Below, one piece after another: positions 7,622 to 18,943 of a stretch of DNA of 64,000 nt. Source of the DNA: Azonexus fungiphilus (GTDB taxonomy: Bacteria > Pseudomonadota > Gammaproteobacteria > Burkholderiales > Rhodocyclaceae). The stretch is from positions 228,935 to 292,934 of the forward strand of contig NZ_RBXP01000016.1 of assembly GCF_003634965.1 (NCBI RefSeq). The letters are read 5' to 3'. Position 1 is the first letter of the stretch. Each line of letters starts with the position of its first letter. The translations under genes and the position numbers were made by a program. A model generated the notes under the pieces. That model ran no database searches and was not told where the DNA came from. It saw only the letters and a program-made list of their open reading frames with translations.

Positions 7622-8476
7622 ATGCAGCGCGCCTATCCCCTGCTTTTCGTCTTCCTGTGGAGCACCGGCTTCGTCGGCGCCAAGTTCGGCCTGCCTTACG
7701 CCGAGCCGCTGTCCTTCCTGCTCACCCGCTACGGGCTGGTGATCGCGCTGATGCTGGCGATCGCCCTGCTGACCCGGGCGCCGTGGCCGAAGACGCCGGC
7801 GCAGTGGCTGCACATCGGGGTCTCCGGCGTGCTCGTCCATGCGCTCTACCTCGGCGGTGTCTTCGTCGCCATCGGCAACGGCCTGCCGGCCGGGATCACC
7901 GCGCTGGTCGTCGGCATGCAGCCGCTGCTCACCGCCTGCAGTGCCGGCTGGCTGCTCGGCGAGACGGTCAGCGGGCGCCAGTGGGGCGGGCTGGCGCTGG
8001 GTTTCTGCGGCGTCGCCCTGGTCGTTTCCGGCAAGATCGGCGAGGCCGCGCTCGGGCCGATGCTGTGGCCGGCCGTCGTCGCGCTGCTGGCGATCACCGC
8101 CGGCACGCTCTACCAGAAACGCTACTGCGCCCGCTTCGACCTGCGTACCGGTTCGGTCATCCAGTTCGTGCCGAGCGCCATCGTCACCGGCATTGCCGTC
8201 GCGCTGTTCGAGGATTACCGCATCGACTGGAGCGGCGAATTCCTGTTCGCGCTCGGCTGGCTGGTGCTGGTCCTGTCGCTCGGTGCGATCAGCCTGCTCA
8301 ACCTGCTCATCCGCAACGGCAGCGCGGTCAATGTCGCCAGCCTGTTCTACCTGACGCCGCCGACGACGGCGCTGGTTGCCTGGGCGGTTTTTGGCGAAAA
8401 ACTGACGTTGACCGCCAGCGTCGGCATGGCCGTTGCCGTTGCCGGCGTCTATCTCGTCGCGAGGCCGGCGAAGTGA
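7622..8476 (+). CDS. EamA/DMT family transporter
   Basis: 284 residues with about ten predicted membrane helices in two EamA repeats. The N-terminus '[20 protein letters not shown]' and '[13 protein letters not shown]' in the second half are typical of the drug/metabolite transporter superfamily. The substrate is not predictable. It lies 6 bases after the exonuclease gene and overlaps the ruvC GTG start, so it is part of the same transcription unit. Confidence 0.88.
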   Translation: MQRAYPLLFVFLWSTGFVGAKFGLPYAEPLSFLLTRYGLVIALMLAIALLTRAPWPKTPAQWLHIGVSGVLVHALYLGGVFVAIGNGLPAGITALVVGMQPLLTACSAGWLLGETVSGRQWGGLALGFCGVALVVSGKIGEAALGPMLWPAVVALLAITAGTLYQKRYCARFDLRTGSVIQFVPSAIVTGIAVALFEDYRIDWSGEFLFALGWLVLVLSLGAISLLNLLIRNGSAVNVASLFYLTPPTTALVAWAVFGEKLTLTASVGMAVAVAGVYLVARPAK

Positions 8477-9006
8477 GCGGCGTGCGCATCCTCGGCATCG
8501 ACCCCGGCCTGCGCGTCACCGGCTTCGGCGTCATCGAGAAGCACGGCAACCAGCTGGTCTATGTCGCCAGCGGCTGCATCAAGTCGAACGAAAAGCAGTC
8601 GCTGCCCGAACGCATCGGTACCGTCTTCGCCGGCATCGGCGAGGTGATCGCCACTTACCGGCCGGATCAGTCGGCGATCGAGAAGGTGTTCGTGAACGTC
8701 AATCCGCAGTCCACGCTGCTGCTCGGCCAGGCGCGCGGCGCGGCGATGTCGGCGCTGGTCCATGGCGGCCTGCCGGTGGCCGAATACACCGCGTTGCAGG
8801 TCAAGCAGGCGGTGGTCGGGCACGGCAAGGCGGCCAAGGAGCAGGTCCAGGAGATGGTCGTTCGCCTGCTCGGCCTGCCCGGCGCACCGACCGCCGATGC
8901 CGCCGACGCGCTCGCCTGCGCGATTGCCCACGCGCATGGCGGGCAGGGTCTGGGGGCGCTGGCGACGGCGGGGTATCGCGTTCGCGGCGGGCGGCTGATA
9001 GGATGA
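8473..9006 (+). CDS. ruvC: Holliday junction resolvase RuvC
   Basis: 177 residues from GTG 8473 (GTGA overlap with the transporter stop). Another GTG three codons later is possible. RuvC cleaves Holliday junctions bound by RuvAB. All four catalytic acids are visible: D10 in GIDPG, E70 in SAIEKVF, and D142 and D145 in TADAADALA. The length is normal. ruvA follows after 34 bases. Confidence 0.96.
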   Translation: MSGVRILGIDPGLRVTGFGVIEKHGNQLVYVASGCIKSNEKQSLPERIGTVFAGIGEVIATYRPDQSAIEKVFVNVNPQSTLLLGQARGAAMSALVHGGLPVAEYTALQVKQAVVGHGKAAKEQVQEMVVRLLGLPGAPTADAADALACAIAHAHGGQGLGALATAGYRVRGGRLIG

Positions 9007-9040
9007 GAACCTGTTTGGACATACAGTATCGGATTGCCCC

Positions 9041-9619
9041 ATGATCGGAAGACTCACCGGCCTCGTCGTCGAAAAGAACCCGCCGCAGATCGTGCTTGAC
9101 GTCAATGGCGTCGGCTACGAGCTCGACGTGCCGATGAGCACCTTCTACAACCTGCCCTCGGTCGGCGAGAAGGTGACGCTGCTCACCCACTTCGCGGTGC
9201 GCGAGGACGGGCATTTCCTCTACGGTTTCCTCGGCGAGGCCGAGCGCTTCGCCTTCCGCCAGTTGCTCAAGGTTTCCGGGATCGGCGCCCGCACCGCGCT
9301 GTCGGTGCTCTCCGGACTGTCGGTCAATGACCTGGCGGCGGCCGTGGCGCAGCAGGAACTCGGCCGCCTGGTGAAGATTCCCGGGATCGGCAAGAAGACC
9401 GCCGAGCGCCTGCTGCTCGAATTGAAGGGCAAGCTCGCCCAGGTCGGCGGCGTCGCCCTGAATGTCACGGTCGACGACGCCCGCGGCGACATTTCCAACG
9501 CACTGCTGGCGCTCGGCTACAACGAGAAGGAAGCCGCCGCCGCGATGAAGCAGTTGCCGGCCGACGTCGGGACTTCCGACGGCATCCGCCAGGCGCTCAA
9601 GCTGTTGTCCAAGGGCTGA
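9041..9619 (+). CDS. ruvA: Holliday junction branch migration protein RuvA
   Basis: 192 residues, start [20 protein letters not shown]. The OB-fold N-domain is followed by two helix-hairpin-helix motifs ('[17 protein letters not shown]' and '[17 protein letters not shown]'). The C-terminal domain III, which binds RuvB, ends in [13 protein letters not shown] residues. It forms the tetramer that clamps the junction. Its TGA overlaps the ATG of the next gene by one base. Confidence 0.97.
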   Translation: MIGRLTGLVVEKNPPQIVLDVNGVGYELDVPMSTFYNLPSVGEKVTLLTHFAVREDGHFLYGFLGEAERFAFRQLLKVSGIGARTALSVLSGLSVNDLAAAVAQQELGRLVKIPGIGKKTAERLLLELKGKLAQVGGVALNVTVDDARGDISNALLALGYNEKEAAAAMKQLPADVGTSDGIRQALKLLSKG

Positions 9620-10670
9620 TGCTGACCGACCAGGAACCCAAGCGGCTGGCGCAGATCGCGCTGGTGGTGCTGCTCATCGTCGGCTGCATCGCGGTGCTGC
9701 TGCCCTTCGTCGGCGCGCTGCTGTTCGCGCTGGTGATCTGGGTGTGCACCTGGGACATCTACCGCGACCGCGTGCTGCCGCGACTCGGTGGGCGCGACAC
9801 GCTCGGCGCCTCGCTGATGGTCCTGCTGCTGGTGCTGATCCTGCTGGTGCCGACGATTTTCCTGGCCGGTGCGCTGGCCAGCGGCGCCGACCGGCTGATC
9901 GACCTGGTCAGGCCCTACGTCGAACAAGGGCTGCCGGCCGAGCCGCCCGACTGGATCGCCGCGATTCCGCTGTTCGGCCAGCAACTCGTCGATTTCTGGC
10001 ACGAGGTGGCGAGCAGCCGCGAGGCGCTCAACACGCTGCTCGCCCAGGGCGTCGCGCCGGCCCGGCAGTTCCTGCTGGCGGCTGGCGGCGTCGCCGCCAA
10101 CGGTTTGCTGCAGCTGGCGCTGGTGCTGTTCGTCGTCTTCTTCCTCTACCGCGACGGCGAAGTCGTTGCCGCGGCGCTCTACGGCGGCGCCCGCAAGCTC
10201 GGCGGCGAACTCGGCGAAGGCCTGGTGGACAAGGCGCGCGGTACCGTCCTCGGGGTCATGCTCGGCATCGTCGGCACCGCTGCTGCGCAAAGCTCGGTGG
10301 CGATGATCGGCTTCTTCATCGCCGGCGCGCCGGCGCCGGTGCTGCTCGCCTTCGCCACCTTCTTCCTGTCGATGATCCCGGTCGGCCCGCCACTGATCTG
10401 GGGCGGCGCCGCGCTCTGGCTCTACGGCCAGGGCGAGCTCGGCTGGGCGATCTTCCTGGCGCTCTACGGCCTGCTCATCATCAGCAGCATCGACAACGTC
10501 GTCAAACCCATCCTGATGGCGCGCGGCGCCGGCCTTTCCGTGCTCATCGTCGCCCTCGGCGTGTTCGGCGGCGTGCTGGTCTTCGGCTTCATCGGCATCT
10601 TCCTCGGCCCGGTGCTGCTGGCGCTCGGCCACATGCTCCTGACCCGCTGGTTGCGCGAGGCAAATCCATC

Positions 10671-10674
<4 letters not shown>
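9619..10674 (+). CDS. AI-2E family transporter (PerM/YdiK-like)
   Basis: 351 residues with roughly eight membrane helices. The C-terminal half has the family motif region '[15 protein letters not shown]' followed by '[15 protein letters not shown]'. Members export autoinducer-2 or other small solutes, or act as cation antiporters; the role here is unknown. The gene is inserted between ruvA and ruvB, with a 1-base overlap on the left and an ATGA overlap with ruvB on the right, so all three are probably translated from one message. Confidence 0.9.
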
Positions 10675-11719
<1,045 letters not shown>

Positions 11720-11723
<4 letters not shown>

Positions 11724-13654
11724 ACCCGGAAGCTGCCGACCGATTCCTTGAGGCGGGCGGCCAGCGCCTGCAGGCGGTGCGCGTCGTCGACGACGCTGCG
11801 CACCGAGACGGTGTTTTCCTCGTTCATGATCGCCACCTGTTCGACGTTGCGGGCGATCACCTCGCTGGCGGCCGACTGCTCGCGCAGGGCACTGGAGATT
11901 TCGCCGACGGCCTCGACCACGGCGCTGGTCGCCGAATGGATGCGGGCCATGCTGGTGCCGGCCTCGACCGCGCGGTCGACGCTGGCGTTGACCCGGCCGG
12001 CACCGTCTTCGATGCCGTCGATGACGGCGCCGGTGGTGGACTGGATTTCGGCGATCATGCCGGTGATTTCCTGGGTCGATGCCGCGGTACGCTCGGCCAG
12101 CTTGCGCACCTCGTCGGCGACGACCGCGAAGCCGCGGCCCTGTTCGCCGGCGCGGGCAGCCTCGATGGCGGCATTGAGCGCGAGCAGGTTGGTCTGGTCG
12201 GCGATCTCCTTGATCACGTTGACAATCGCGGTGATCTGGCGCGAGCCCTCGCCCAGCCGTTCGACCCGCGTCGCCGACTGGTTTACCGACTCGGCGCTGC
12301 GCTGCATCTCGCCGACCGCGGCGGCAACCGTCTGGTTGCCGGCTTCGGCCAGGGTGCCGGCGTCGCCGGCCTTGGCATTGACCACCGCCGCGCTGTCGGA
12401 GACATGGCGGATGCTGACGGTGATTTCCTCGAGCGTCGCGGCGATCGCCGCGGTCGCGTCGTTCTGCTGGGAAACGCCGCGCGAGACGTTGTCGGCCATC
12501 GTCGCCAGGTTCTCCGAGGCGGCATTGAGATCGGCGGCGCCCTGGTGAATGTGGCGGACGATCTCGACCAGGCTGCCCTGCATCCGGCTCATCGCCGCGA
12601 GCAGCGTGTCGTCGCCGCCGTAGCGGCGCGGGATCGGCGTGGCCAGGTCGCCGGCGGCAATGCGCCCGGCCGCCGCGGCGGCTTCGGTCGGCTCGCCGCC
12701 GAGCGGCAGCAACACCATCCGGCGCAGCATGACGAACATCATCGCGATCAGCACGATGCAGGCGAGGACGCCGACCGAGATGATCGCCAGCATGCGCTGG
12801 CGGCTGATCTGCTCGACTTCGGCCGCCGGGTAGGCGGTGACGACCTCGAACTGCCAGGCCGGGAAGGTGCTGCGCTTGACGAACCAGCCGCTGTCGTCGG
12901 CGAGGACCTTGGCGATCTGTTCGTCGCTGGCGTGCGCCGAGCGGAAGCGGACCTTGCCGTGGTTGTCGAGGATGGCGAGGAAGCCGCTGTCGAGCAGTCG
13001 GGTCTTCTCGACCGCCTGCTGCAGCGCCGCCATGTCGATCTTGTAGCCGACGTACCAGATGCCGATGGTTTTGCCCTGGCTGTCGCGGATCGGCTCGTAG
13101 CCGGTCAGGAAGGGATTGCCGAGGATGTCGACGACGCCGTAGAAGGCCTTGCCTTCGCGGATCGCCGCGATCGCCCTGCCCTTCGGGTCGAGTACCGTGC
13201 CGATCGCGCGCTGGTCGTCGCGCTTGACGTTGGTCGAGATGCGCACGAAGTCGTCGCCGTCGCGCACGAACAGCGTCGCGGTGCCGCCGACCACCTTGAC
13301 CACGCCGTCGACCAGGTCATAGACGTTGGCCTGGGGCCGGCCGCCGAGCAGCAGGTTGGCGACTTCGCGGTCCTTGACCTTGACCTTGTCGCCCAGCGTC
13401 GCCGGGCCGAGAGCCTGGCCGCGTTCGATCAGCAGGCGCATTGCCGCCTGTGTCTGGGCGCCGACCAGGGTGTCGGTGACGCCGAGGATCTGCTGGGCCG
13501 ATGCGCTGTGGTCGTTGGCGTCGATCGCCATTTCCTCGCCGATCCGCCGGTTTTCCTGGGCGGCGAAGAAGAGCGCGCCGCCGAGGACGAGGACGACGAT
13601 GAAGGTCGACACCGGAACGATGAAGCGGGCCTGGAGGCTGTTTCCGAATATCAT
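11720..13654 (-). CDS. Methyl-accepting chemotaxis protein with Cache sensor
   Basis: 644 residues. A membrane helix lies at about 10-32. A periplasmic Cache-type domain follows at about 45-285, with the Cache_3/Cache_2 signature '[20 protein letters not shown]' then '[18 protein letters not shown]'. A second helix lies at about 300-325, then a HAMP-like linker and the cytoplasmic signalling domain. The signalling tip is highly conserved ('[20 protein letters not shown]'). It would sense a small ligand, often a carboxylate in this Cache class, and signal to CheA/CheW. AT-rich promoter-like sequence (TATACTATAAAT) lies upstream at about 13670-13690. Confidence 0.93.
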
Positions 13655-13725
13655 GATATTCTCACGCGAATTTGTTATTTATAGTATATCCCGGCGTCGG
13701 GATCGCGCATGAGATACCGGCTATA

Positions 13726-15192
13726 TCAGTTTGCCGATTCTGCCAGTTTCAGTGCAACGCCGTTGCGCCCGGTCTGCTTGATCGCGTAGAGCGCCTCGTC
13801 GGCGCGACCGATAGCCTGTTCCGGTGTTTCGCCGGCGACGTATTCGCTGACGCCGAAGCTCAGCGTCGTCCGGATCGCCGGATCAGTGGCGACCGGCTGG
13901 CTCTGCTCGATCGCCTGTCGCAGCTTCTCGGCGATCAGCCGGCCTTCCTCGCCGCTGCAGCCGGGCAGGACCAGCAGGAATTCCTCGCCGCCCCAGCGCA
14001 CGGCAAAATCGGCCTGGCGCAGCGTTGACCGTAAAAGTCCGGCGACCGCGGCCAGTACTTCGTCGCCGGTGCGGTGGCCGTGACGGTCGTTGATTTCCTT
14101 GAAATGATCGATGTCGGCCAGCAGGAAGGTCAGCGGCTGCGGATTGCGCCGGTTCGCGGCGAGCAGCTTGTCGATCAGGATGCCGAAGGCGTGCCGGTTG
14201 AGCAGCCCGGTCAGCTTGTCGGTCGAGGCCATCGCTTCGATCCGCGACTGGTAGTGGCCGAGCGTCAGGTAGCAGAGGAAGGTGACCACCAGCGTCACCG
14301 CCAGGCTGATCGCCAGGTTGATGTAGAGGGTGCGGCGGACGCCGGCCAGGGCAACGTCCTCGTTCTGCTCGACGAACAGGTACCACTTGAGCTCGGGCAG
14401 GTAATTGACGTTGAGGATGTGGTTGTCGCCGTTGTCGACGAACTGGTAGAAGCCGGTACGTTCCTTGAGGATGCGCTCGAGCTGCGCGGCCAGTCCCGGC
14501 CGGTTGCGCAGTTCGGGGGCGGCACCGTCGCCGCCGTGGATGACTACCCGGCCGCTGCCGTCGGTGAAGTAGATGGTGCGCTTGAAGCGGGTCTGGTAGT
14601 CGCGGATCAGCCGGCGCACCGAATCGACGGTCAGGCCGATGCCGGTGGCGCCGATGTAGTTGTCGGCGAAATCGAAGACGCGGTAGTTGATGAAGATGGT
14701 CAGCGCGTCGCGGTTGGCGAGGTCGGGATCGACGTTGATCTCGTAATCGTCGCGCATCGCGCGGACCCGGTAATACCAGTCGTCGCGTGGTTCGTTTTCG
14801 GCGACGTGCTTGAGCACGCCGTCGGCGGTGTAGTAGATGCCGCTCTTCTCGGAAACGAAGAAGCTGGCGAAGGCCTTGTGCCTGACCCTGACCTCGGCGA
14901 GGTAGCGGGCCATCTCGTCGACTTCGTTCTCGCCGCGCAGCACCCAGTCCCGCAGGAAGGTGTCGTGGGCCATCGTCGACGAGATCAGGACCGGGCGCAC
15001 GAGGTCCTTCTGGATTTCCGAGTAGATGTTGCTCGAGGTCAGGGGCAGGTCCTGGCCGATGATCGCGCTGCGGATCGCTTCCTTGGAAACGAAGTAGCCG
15101 AACAGGGTCGTCGCGAAGAAACCGGCGCTGAGGAGCAGGCCGAGCAGAAGGATCAGGTTGCGCCGATCGATGATCCGGAATGGTCTGGGCAT
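13726..15192 (-). CDS. Diguanylate cyclase with periplasmic dCACHE sensor
   Basis: 488 residues from the ATG complementary to 15190-15192. Membrane helices lie at about 12-33 and 288-312 and enclose a double-Cache-like periplasmic sensor. The GGDEF domain occupies about 320-488, with the active site GGEEF at 401-405. An allosteric I-site RQAD lies at 392-395, correctly spaced five residues before it. It should make c-di-GMP with product inhibition. It is transcribed toward the chemoreceptor, about 70 bases away, so the two sensors may be linked. Confidence 0.93.
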   Translation of the reverse strand: MPRPFRIIDRRNLILLLGLLLSAGFFATTLFGYFVSKEAIRSAIIGQDLPLTSSNIYSEIQKDLVRPVLISSTMAHDTFLRDWVLRGENEVDEMARYLAEVRVRHKAFASFFVSEKSGIYYTADGVLKHVAENEPRDDWYYRVRAMRDDYEINVDPDLANRDALTIFINYRVFDFADNYIGATGIGLTVDSVRRLIRDYQTRFKRTIYFTDGSGRVVIHGGDGAAPELRNRPGLAAQLERILKERTGFYQFVDNGDNHILNVNYLPELKWYLFVEQNEDVALAGVRRTLYINLAISLAVTLVVTFLCYLTLGHYQSRIEAMASTDKLTGLLNRHAFGILIDKLLAANRRNPQPLTFLLADIDHFKEINDRHGHRTGDEVLAAVAGLLRSTLRQADFAVRWGGEEFLLVLPGCSGEEGRLIAEKLRQAIEQSQPVATDPAIRTTLSFGVSEYVAGETPEQAIGRADEALYAIKQTGRNGVALKLAESAN

Positions 15193-15319
15193 GGCGGAAT
15201 TATGCGCGAGGCGCCGCGGTCTTTCCACCGGGCCGGTGGGCAAATTTGATGATCGGGATATTCTTTGTTGAAACAAGCCGTTACAATTGCATGTTGCGGC
15301 GCAATGTAAAATTATCCGG

Positions 15320-15742
15320 ATGAAAATTCAAGTCAGTCCCGAGGCCTTCTCGATCCCGGTGCGTGTCTATTACGAGGATACCGATGCCGGCGGCGTCGTG
15401 TACTACGCCAACTACCTGCGTTTCTTCGAGCGTTGCCGCACCGAGTGGATGCGCAGTGCCGGCTACGGCCAGGCCGAACTGATCGAGACCGCCGGGATTG
15501 GCTTTGTTGCCCGCCGGGCGGCTTGCGAATACCTGAAACCCGCCCGTCTCGACGACATGCTGACGATCGGTCTCGAGGTCGAGAAGCTGACCCGGGTCCG
15601 TGTCGTTTTCCGCCAGTGGGCGCGCCGCGGCGACGACCTGCTGGTCACCGGCAACGTCGAGATCGCCTGCGTCAGCATGGCGACGATGACACCCGCCCCG
15701 ATCCCCGATTTTCTCCACGCCAAGCTGGAAGCGCTGCAATGA
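15320..15742 (+). CDS. ybgC: Tol-Pal system-associated acyl-CoA thioesterase YbgC
   Basis: 140 residues with a hotdog fold. The catalytic motif YYEDTDAGGVVYYANYLRFF is intact. It is the first gene of the tol cluster. Its TGA overlaps the tolQ ATG. The start MKIQVSPEAF is preferred over a longer frame because it aligns with the family N-terminus. Confidence 0.95.
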   Translation: MKIQVSPEAFSIPVRVYYEDTDAGGVVYYANYLRFFERCRTEWMRSAGYGQAELIETAGIGFVARRAACEYLKPARLDDMLTIGLEVEKLTRVRVVFRQWARRGDDLLVTGNVEIACVSMATMTPAPIPDFLHAKLEALQ

Positions 15743-16416
15743 ACGTCACCCAGGACATGTCCATCCTCCACCTCATCCTCGAAGCCAGCGCCGTCGTTCA
15801 GATGGTCATGGCGCTGCTCGCCGGCGTTTCGCTGATGTCGTGGTACTACATCTCGATGAAGTGGTTCGCGGTCCGCCAGGCGCGGGCCAAGACCGAGGAG
15901 TTCGAACGCGACTTCTGGTCCGGCGGCGACCTCAACAATCTCTACCAGAGCGCGATCAACGATCGCCACCACGCCGGCTCGATGGAACGCATCTTCGAAG
16001 CCGGTTTCCGCGAGTTCACCAAGCTGCGCGGCCAGAAGAACCTCGACCCCAAGGACGTCGTCGACGGGTCGCGACGGGCGATGCGGGCAACCTACCAGCG
16101 CGAGATGGACGCCCTCGAGTCGCATCTCGCCTTCCTCGCCTCGGTCGGTTCGGTGTCGCCCTACATCGGCCTGTTCGGCACCGTCTGGGGGATCATGCAT
16201 GCCTTCCGCGCACTTGCCAACGTCGGCCAGGCGACGCTCGCCTCGGTCGCCCCGGGCATCGCCGAGGCGCTGGTCGCCACCGCCATCGGCTTGTTCGCGG
16301 CGATTCCGGCAGTTCTCGCCTACAACCGCTTCTCGCACGACATCGACCGCATCGCGGTGCGTTACGAGTCGTTCATGGAAGAATTCTCGAACATCCTGCA
16401 ACGGCAGATGAGGTAA
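15739..16416 (+). CDS. tolQ: Tol-Pal system protein TolQ
   Basis: 225 residues with three membrane helices. The second and third flank 'YIGLFGTVWGIMHAF' and 'PGIAEALVATAIGLFAAIPA', the MotA/TolQ/ExbB proton-channel motifs. With TolR it converts the proton-motive force into motion of TolA for outer-membrane constriction at division. The ATGA overlap with ybgC indicates coupling. tolR follows after 4 bases. Confidence 0.97.
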   Translation: MNVTQDMSILHLILEASAVVQMVMALLAGVSLMSWYYISMKWFAVRQARAKTEEFERDFWSGGDLNNLYQSAINDRHHAGSMERIFEAGFREFTKLRGQKNLDPKDVVDGSRRAMRATYQREMDALESHLAFLASVGSVSPYIGLFGTVWGIMHAFRALANVGQATLASVAPGIAEALVATAIGLFAAIPAVLAYNRFSHDIDRIAVRYESFMEEFSNILQRQMR

Positions 16417-16420
16417 GGCC

Positions 16421-16822
16421 ATGCGCCAGCGTCGCCTGAAAAACGAGATCAACGTCGTCCCCTACATCGACGTGATGCTGGTCCTGCTCGTCATCTTCAT
16501 GGTTGCCACCCCGATGATGACGACCGGCTCGGTCGAGCTGCCGGCCAGCGGCACGGCGCCGCAGAAGCCGGACAAGTTCCTGCGCGTGCAGGTCGACAAG
16601 GACGGTGCGCTGTCCCTGTACGACGCCAACGGCAAGGAGCAGAAGCTCGACGGCGTGCGCGACCTGCGCAGCGCGCTGGCCGGCCAGCGCGAGCGCGAAC
16701 CGGAGATCGCGGTGCTGGTCGCCGGCGACAAGGAAGTGCCTTACCGCAGCGTCATCGAGGCGCTCGACGAGGTCAAGAAGCAGGGCTTCGCGCGCGTCGC
16801 CCTCGAAACCTCGGTCAAGTAA
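16421..16822 (+). CDS. tolR: Tol-Pal system protein TolR
   Basis: 133 residues. It has a single N-terminal membrane helix with the essential channel aspartate in 'VVPYIDVMLVLLVIFMV'. A periplasmic ExbD/TolR domain follows, ending in a conserved FARVALET-like strand. Length and order (tolQ-tolR-tolA) are standard. Confidence 0.96.
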   Translation: MRQRRLKNEINVVPYIDVMLVLLVIFMVATPMMTTGSVELPASGTAPQKPDKFLRVQVDKDGALSLYDANGKEQKLDGVRDLRSALAGQREREPEIAVLVAGDKEVPYRSVIEALDEVKKQGFARVALETSVK

Positions 16823-16826
16823 GACT

Positions 16827-17615
16827 ATGCTCCCGGAACGTCCCGAAGAACCCGGCCGCAGGAAGGCGCTGGCGTTTACGCTGGCGGTGCACCTGGCGCT
16901 GATCGGCGCCCTGTTCTTCGGTGTCCAGTGGAAGCGCAGCGAACCGGAGGCGATGCAGGTCGAACTGTGGTCGCCGGTGCCGGTCAAGGCGACCCGCGTC
17001 GAGACGCCGCCGGAGCCGCCGAAGCCGGTGGTCGAGCCCGAGCCTAAGCGTCCGGAACCGCCGCCACCTCCGCCCAGGATCGAGACGCCGAAGAAGCCGG
17101 AGATCGTCGTCAAGGAAGAAAAGAAGAAGCCCGAGCCGAAGAAACCGGAACCGCCCAAGCCGGAGCCGCCGAAACCGGAACCGAAGAAGCCCGAGCCGGC
17201 CAAGCCGGAGCCGAAGCCGGCGGTCGATCCGTTCAAGGAAATGCTCGAGCGCGAAACCCGCCAGCGCCAGGCGAGCGCCGAGCAGAACCGGCTCGCCGCG
17301 CTGGCCGAGAAGGAACAGCGGGCTGCCGCGGCGCGCCGCGGGATGGAGAGCTATGCGGCGAAGATCCGCATCGCGATCCGCAACAAGATCGTCCTGCCGC
17401 CGGCGATCAACGGCAATCCGGAAGCCGTTTTCGAAGTCAACCAATTGCCGGGTGGCGACGTTCTATCCGTACATCTGAAGCGGTCGAGCGGCATGCCGGC
17501 GCTCGATGCGGCGATCGAGCGGGCGATCCGCAGTGCCTCGCCGCTGCCGAGCCCGGCCGATCCGTCGCAGTTCCAGCGGGTGCTGGAAATCAAATACAAG
17601 CCGTTTGAAGAGTAA
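16827..17615 (+). CDS. tolA: Tol-Pal system protein TolA
   Basis: 262 residues. A membrane anchor lies at about 14-33. A long Pro/Glu/Lys-rich periplasmic stalk spans about 65-135, with repeated KPEPPKPEP-type units. A helical region follows at about 137-175, then a TonB/TolA C-terminal domain ('YAAKIRIAIRNKIVLPPAI'). The stalk is proline-rich rather than the Ala/Lys helix of enteric TolA, as is common in betaproteobacteria. It spans the periplasm to contact Pal and TolB. Confidence 0.95.
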   Translation: MLPERPEEPGRRKALAFTLAVHLALIGALFFGVQWKRSEPEAMQVELWSPVPVKATRVETPPEPPKPVVEPEPKRPEPPPPPPRIETPKKPEIVVKEEKKKPEPKKPEPPKPEPPKPEPKKPEPAKPEPKPAVDPFKEMLERETRQRQASAEQNRLAALAEKEQRAAAARRGMESYAAKIRIAIRNKIVLPPAINGNPEAVFEVNQLPGGDVLSVHLKRSSGMPALDAAIERAIRSASPLPSPADPSQFQRVLEIKYKPFEE

Positions 17616-17616
17616 G

Positions 17617-18918
17617 ATGGCGCCCAATTCACCGAAAATGACCACCATGTCCCGAATTTCCCGTCGCATTTTTCTGCTTTTCGGCCTGTTGACCGCAACA
17701 TTCGCCCAGGCCCAGCTGTCGATCGAGATCACCGGTGCCGGCGCCAGTCGCATCCCGGTCAGCATTGCCGACTTCGCCGGCGATCCGACGCTGTCGCGGA
17801 TCGTCGTCGGTACGGTGCGTGCCGATCTCGAGCGCAGCGGCCTGTTCAAGCTGGTCGACCCGGCCGGGATGATGCTCGACGAAAACGCCGCGATCGACTA
17901 TCCGGCGTGGAAGGCGCGCGGTGCCGACGCGATCGCCGCCGGCAGCGTCGGGCGCACGGCCGATGGCCGCATCGAGGCGCGCTTCCGTCTCTACGACACG
18001 CAGAAGGGCGTCGCCCTCGGCGGTGCCGCCTACGTCACCAACAGTGCCCAGCTGCGCATGGCCGGCCACCGCATCGCCGATTTCATCTACGAAAAGCTGA
18101 CCGGTGAACCGGGCGTCTTCTCGACGCGCATCGCCTACGTGCTCAAGGCCCGCGGCCAGTACCTGCTGCAGATCGCCGATGCCGACGGCCAGGGGGCCGC
18201 GACCGCGCTGACCTCGAGCGAGCCGATCATCTCGCCGGTCTGGTCGCCGGACGGCGGCCGCCTGGCCTATGTCTCCTTCGAGAAGAAGAAGCCGGTGATC
18301 TACGTGCATTCGCTGGCCACCGGCCAGCGCCACATCGTCGCCAACTTCAAGGGCTCGAACTCGGCGCCGGCCTGGTCGCCGGATGGCCGCAAGCTGGCGG
18401 TGGTGCTGTCCAAGGACGGCAACTCGCAGCTCTATTCGGTCAATGTCGACGGCAGCGGCCTGCAGCGCCTGAGCCAGTCGGCCGGCATCGACACCGAGCC
18501 GCGTTATTCCCCGGACGGCGCCGCGATCTATTTCACATCCGATCGCGGCGGCAGTCCGCAGATCTATCGCATCGACGCGAACGGCGGTGCCGCCCAGCGT
18601 GTTACCTTCGAGGGCAGCTACAACGTTTCGCCGCGGCCCTCGCCGGATGGTCGCAGCCTGGCCTTCATCGCCCGCCGCGATGGTCGCTTCCAGCTCGCCG
18701 TGATGGATCTGGCCAGCCGCCAGGTGCAGGTGCTGACCGACTCGACCAAGGACGAGTCGCCGAGCTTCGCGCCGAACAGCCGGATGATCCTGATTGCTAC
18801 GGAAGTCGGCGGCCGTGGCCTGTTGTCCGCCGTCTCCGCCGACGGCCGTATCAAGCAACGTCTTTCCATCGCCGCGGGAGATGTCCGCGAACCGGCGTGG
18901 GGACCTTTTCTGAAGTAA
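17617..18918 (+). CDS. tolB: Tol-Pal system beta-propeller protein TolB
   Basis: About 433 residues. Candidate starts are the ATGs at 17617, 17638 and 17647. The first has GAAGAG just upstream; the last gives the most typical signal peptide (MSRISRRIFLLFGLLTATFA). The mature N-domain is followed by a six-bladed propeller with repeated 'SPVWSPDGG', 'APAWSPDGRK' and 'EPRYSPDG' motifs. It is a periplasmic partner of Pal and TolA. Confidence 0.95.
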   Translation: MAPNSPKMTTMSRISRRIFLLFGLLTATFAQAQLSIEITGAGASRIPVSIADFAGDPTLSRIVVGTVRADLERSGLFKLVDPAGMMLDENAAIDYPAWKARGADAIAAGSVGRTADGRIEARFRLYDTQKGVALGGAAYVTNSAQLRMAGHRIADFIYEKLTGEPGVFSTRIAYVLKARGQYLLQIADADGQGAATALTSSEPIISPVWSPDGGRLAYVSFEKKKPVIYVHSLATGQRHIVANFKGSNSAPAWSPDGRKLAVVLSKDGNSQLYSVNVDGSGLQRLSQSAGIDTEPRYSPDGAAIYFTSDRGGSPQIYRIDANGGAAQRVTFEGSYNVSPRPSPDGRSLAFIARRDGRFQLAVMDLASRQVQVLTDSTKDESPSFAPNSRMILIATEVGGRGLLSAVSADGRIKQRLSIAAGDVREPAWGPFLK

Positions 18919-18943
18919 AAACGATCCTGTTGGAGTCCATGCA

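Noticed and set aside
11777-13684. Long plus-strand open frame of 635 codons opposite the chemoreceptor
   Set aside because: It is the antisense shadow of a GC-rich chemoreceptor gene. Its product is low-complexity (Asp/Arg/Gly-rich) with no family resemblance.
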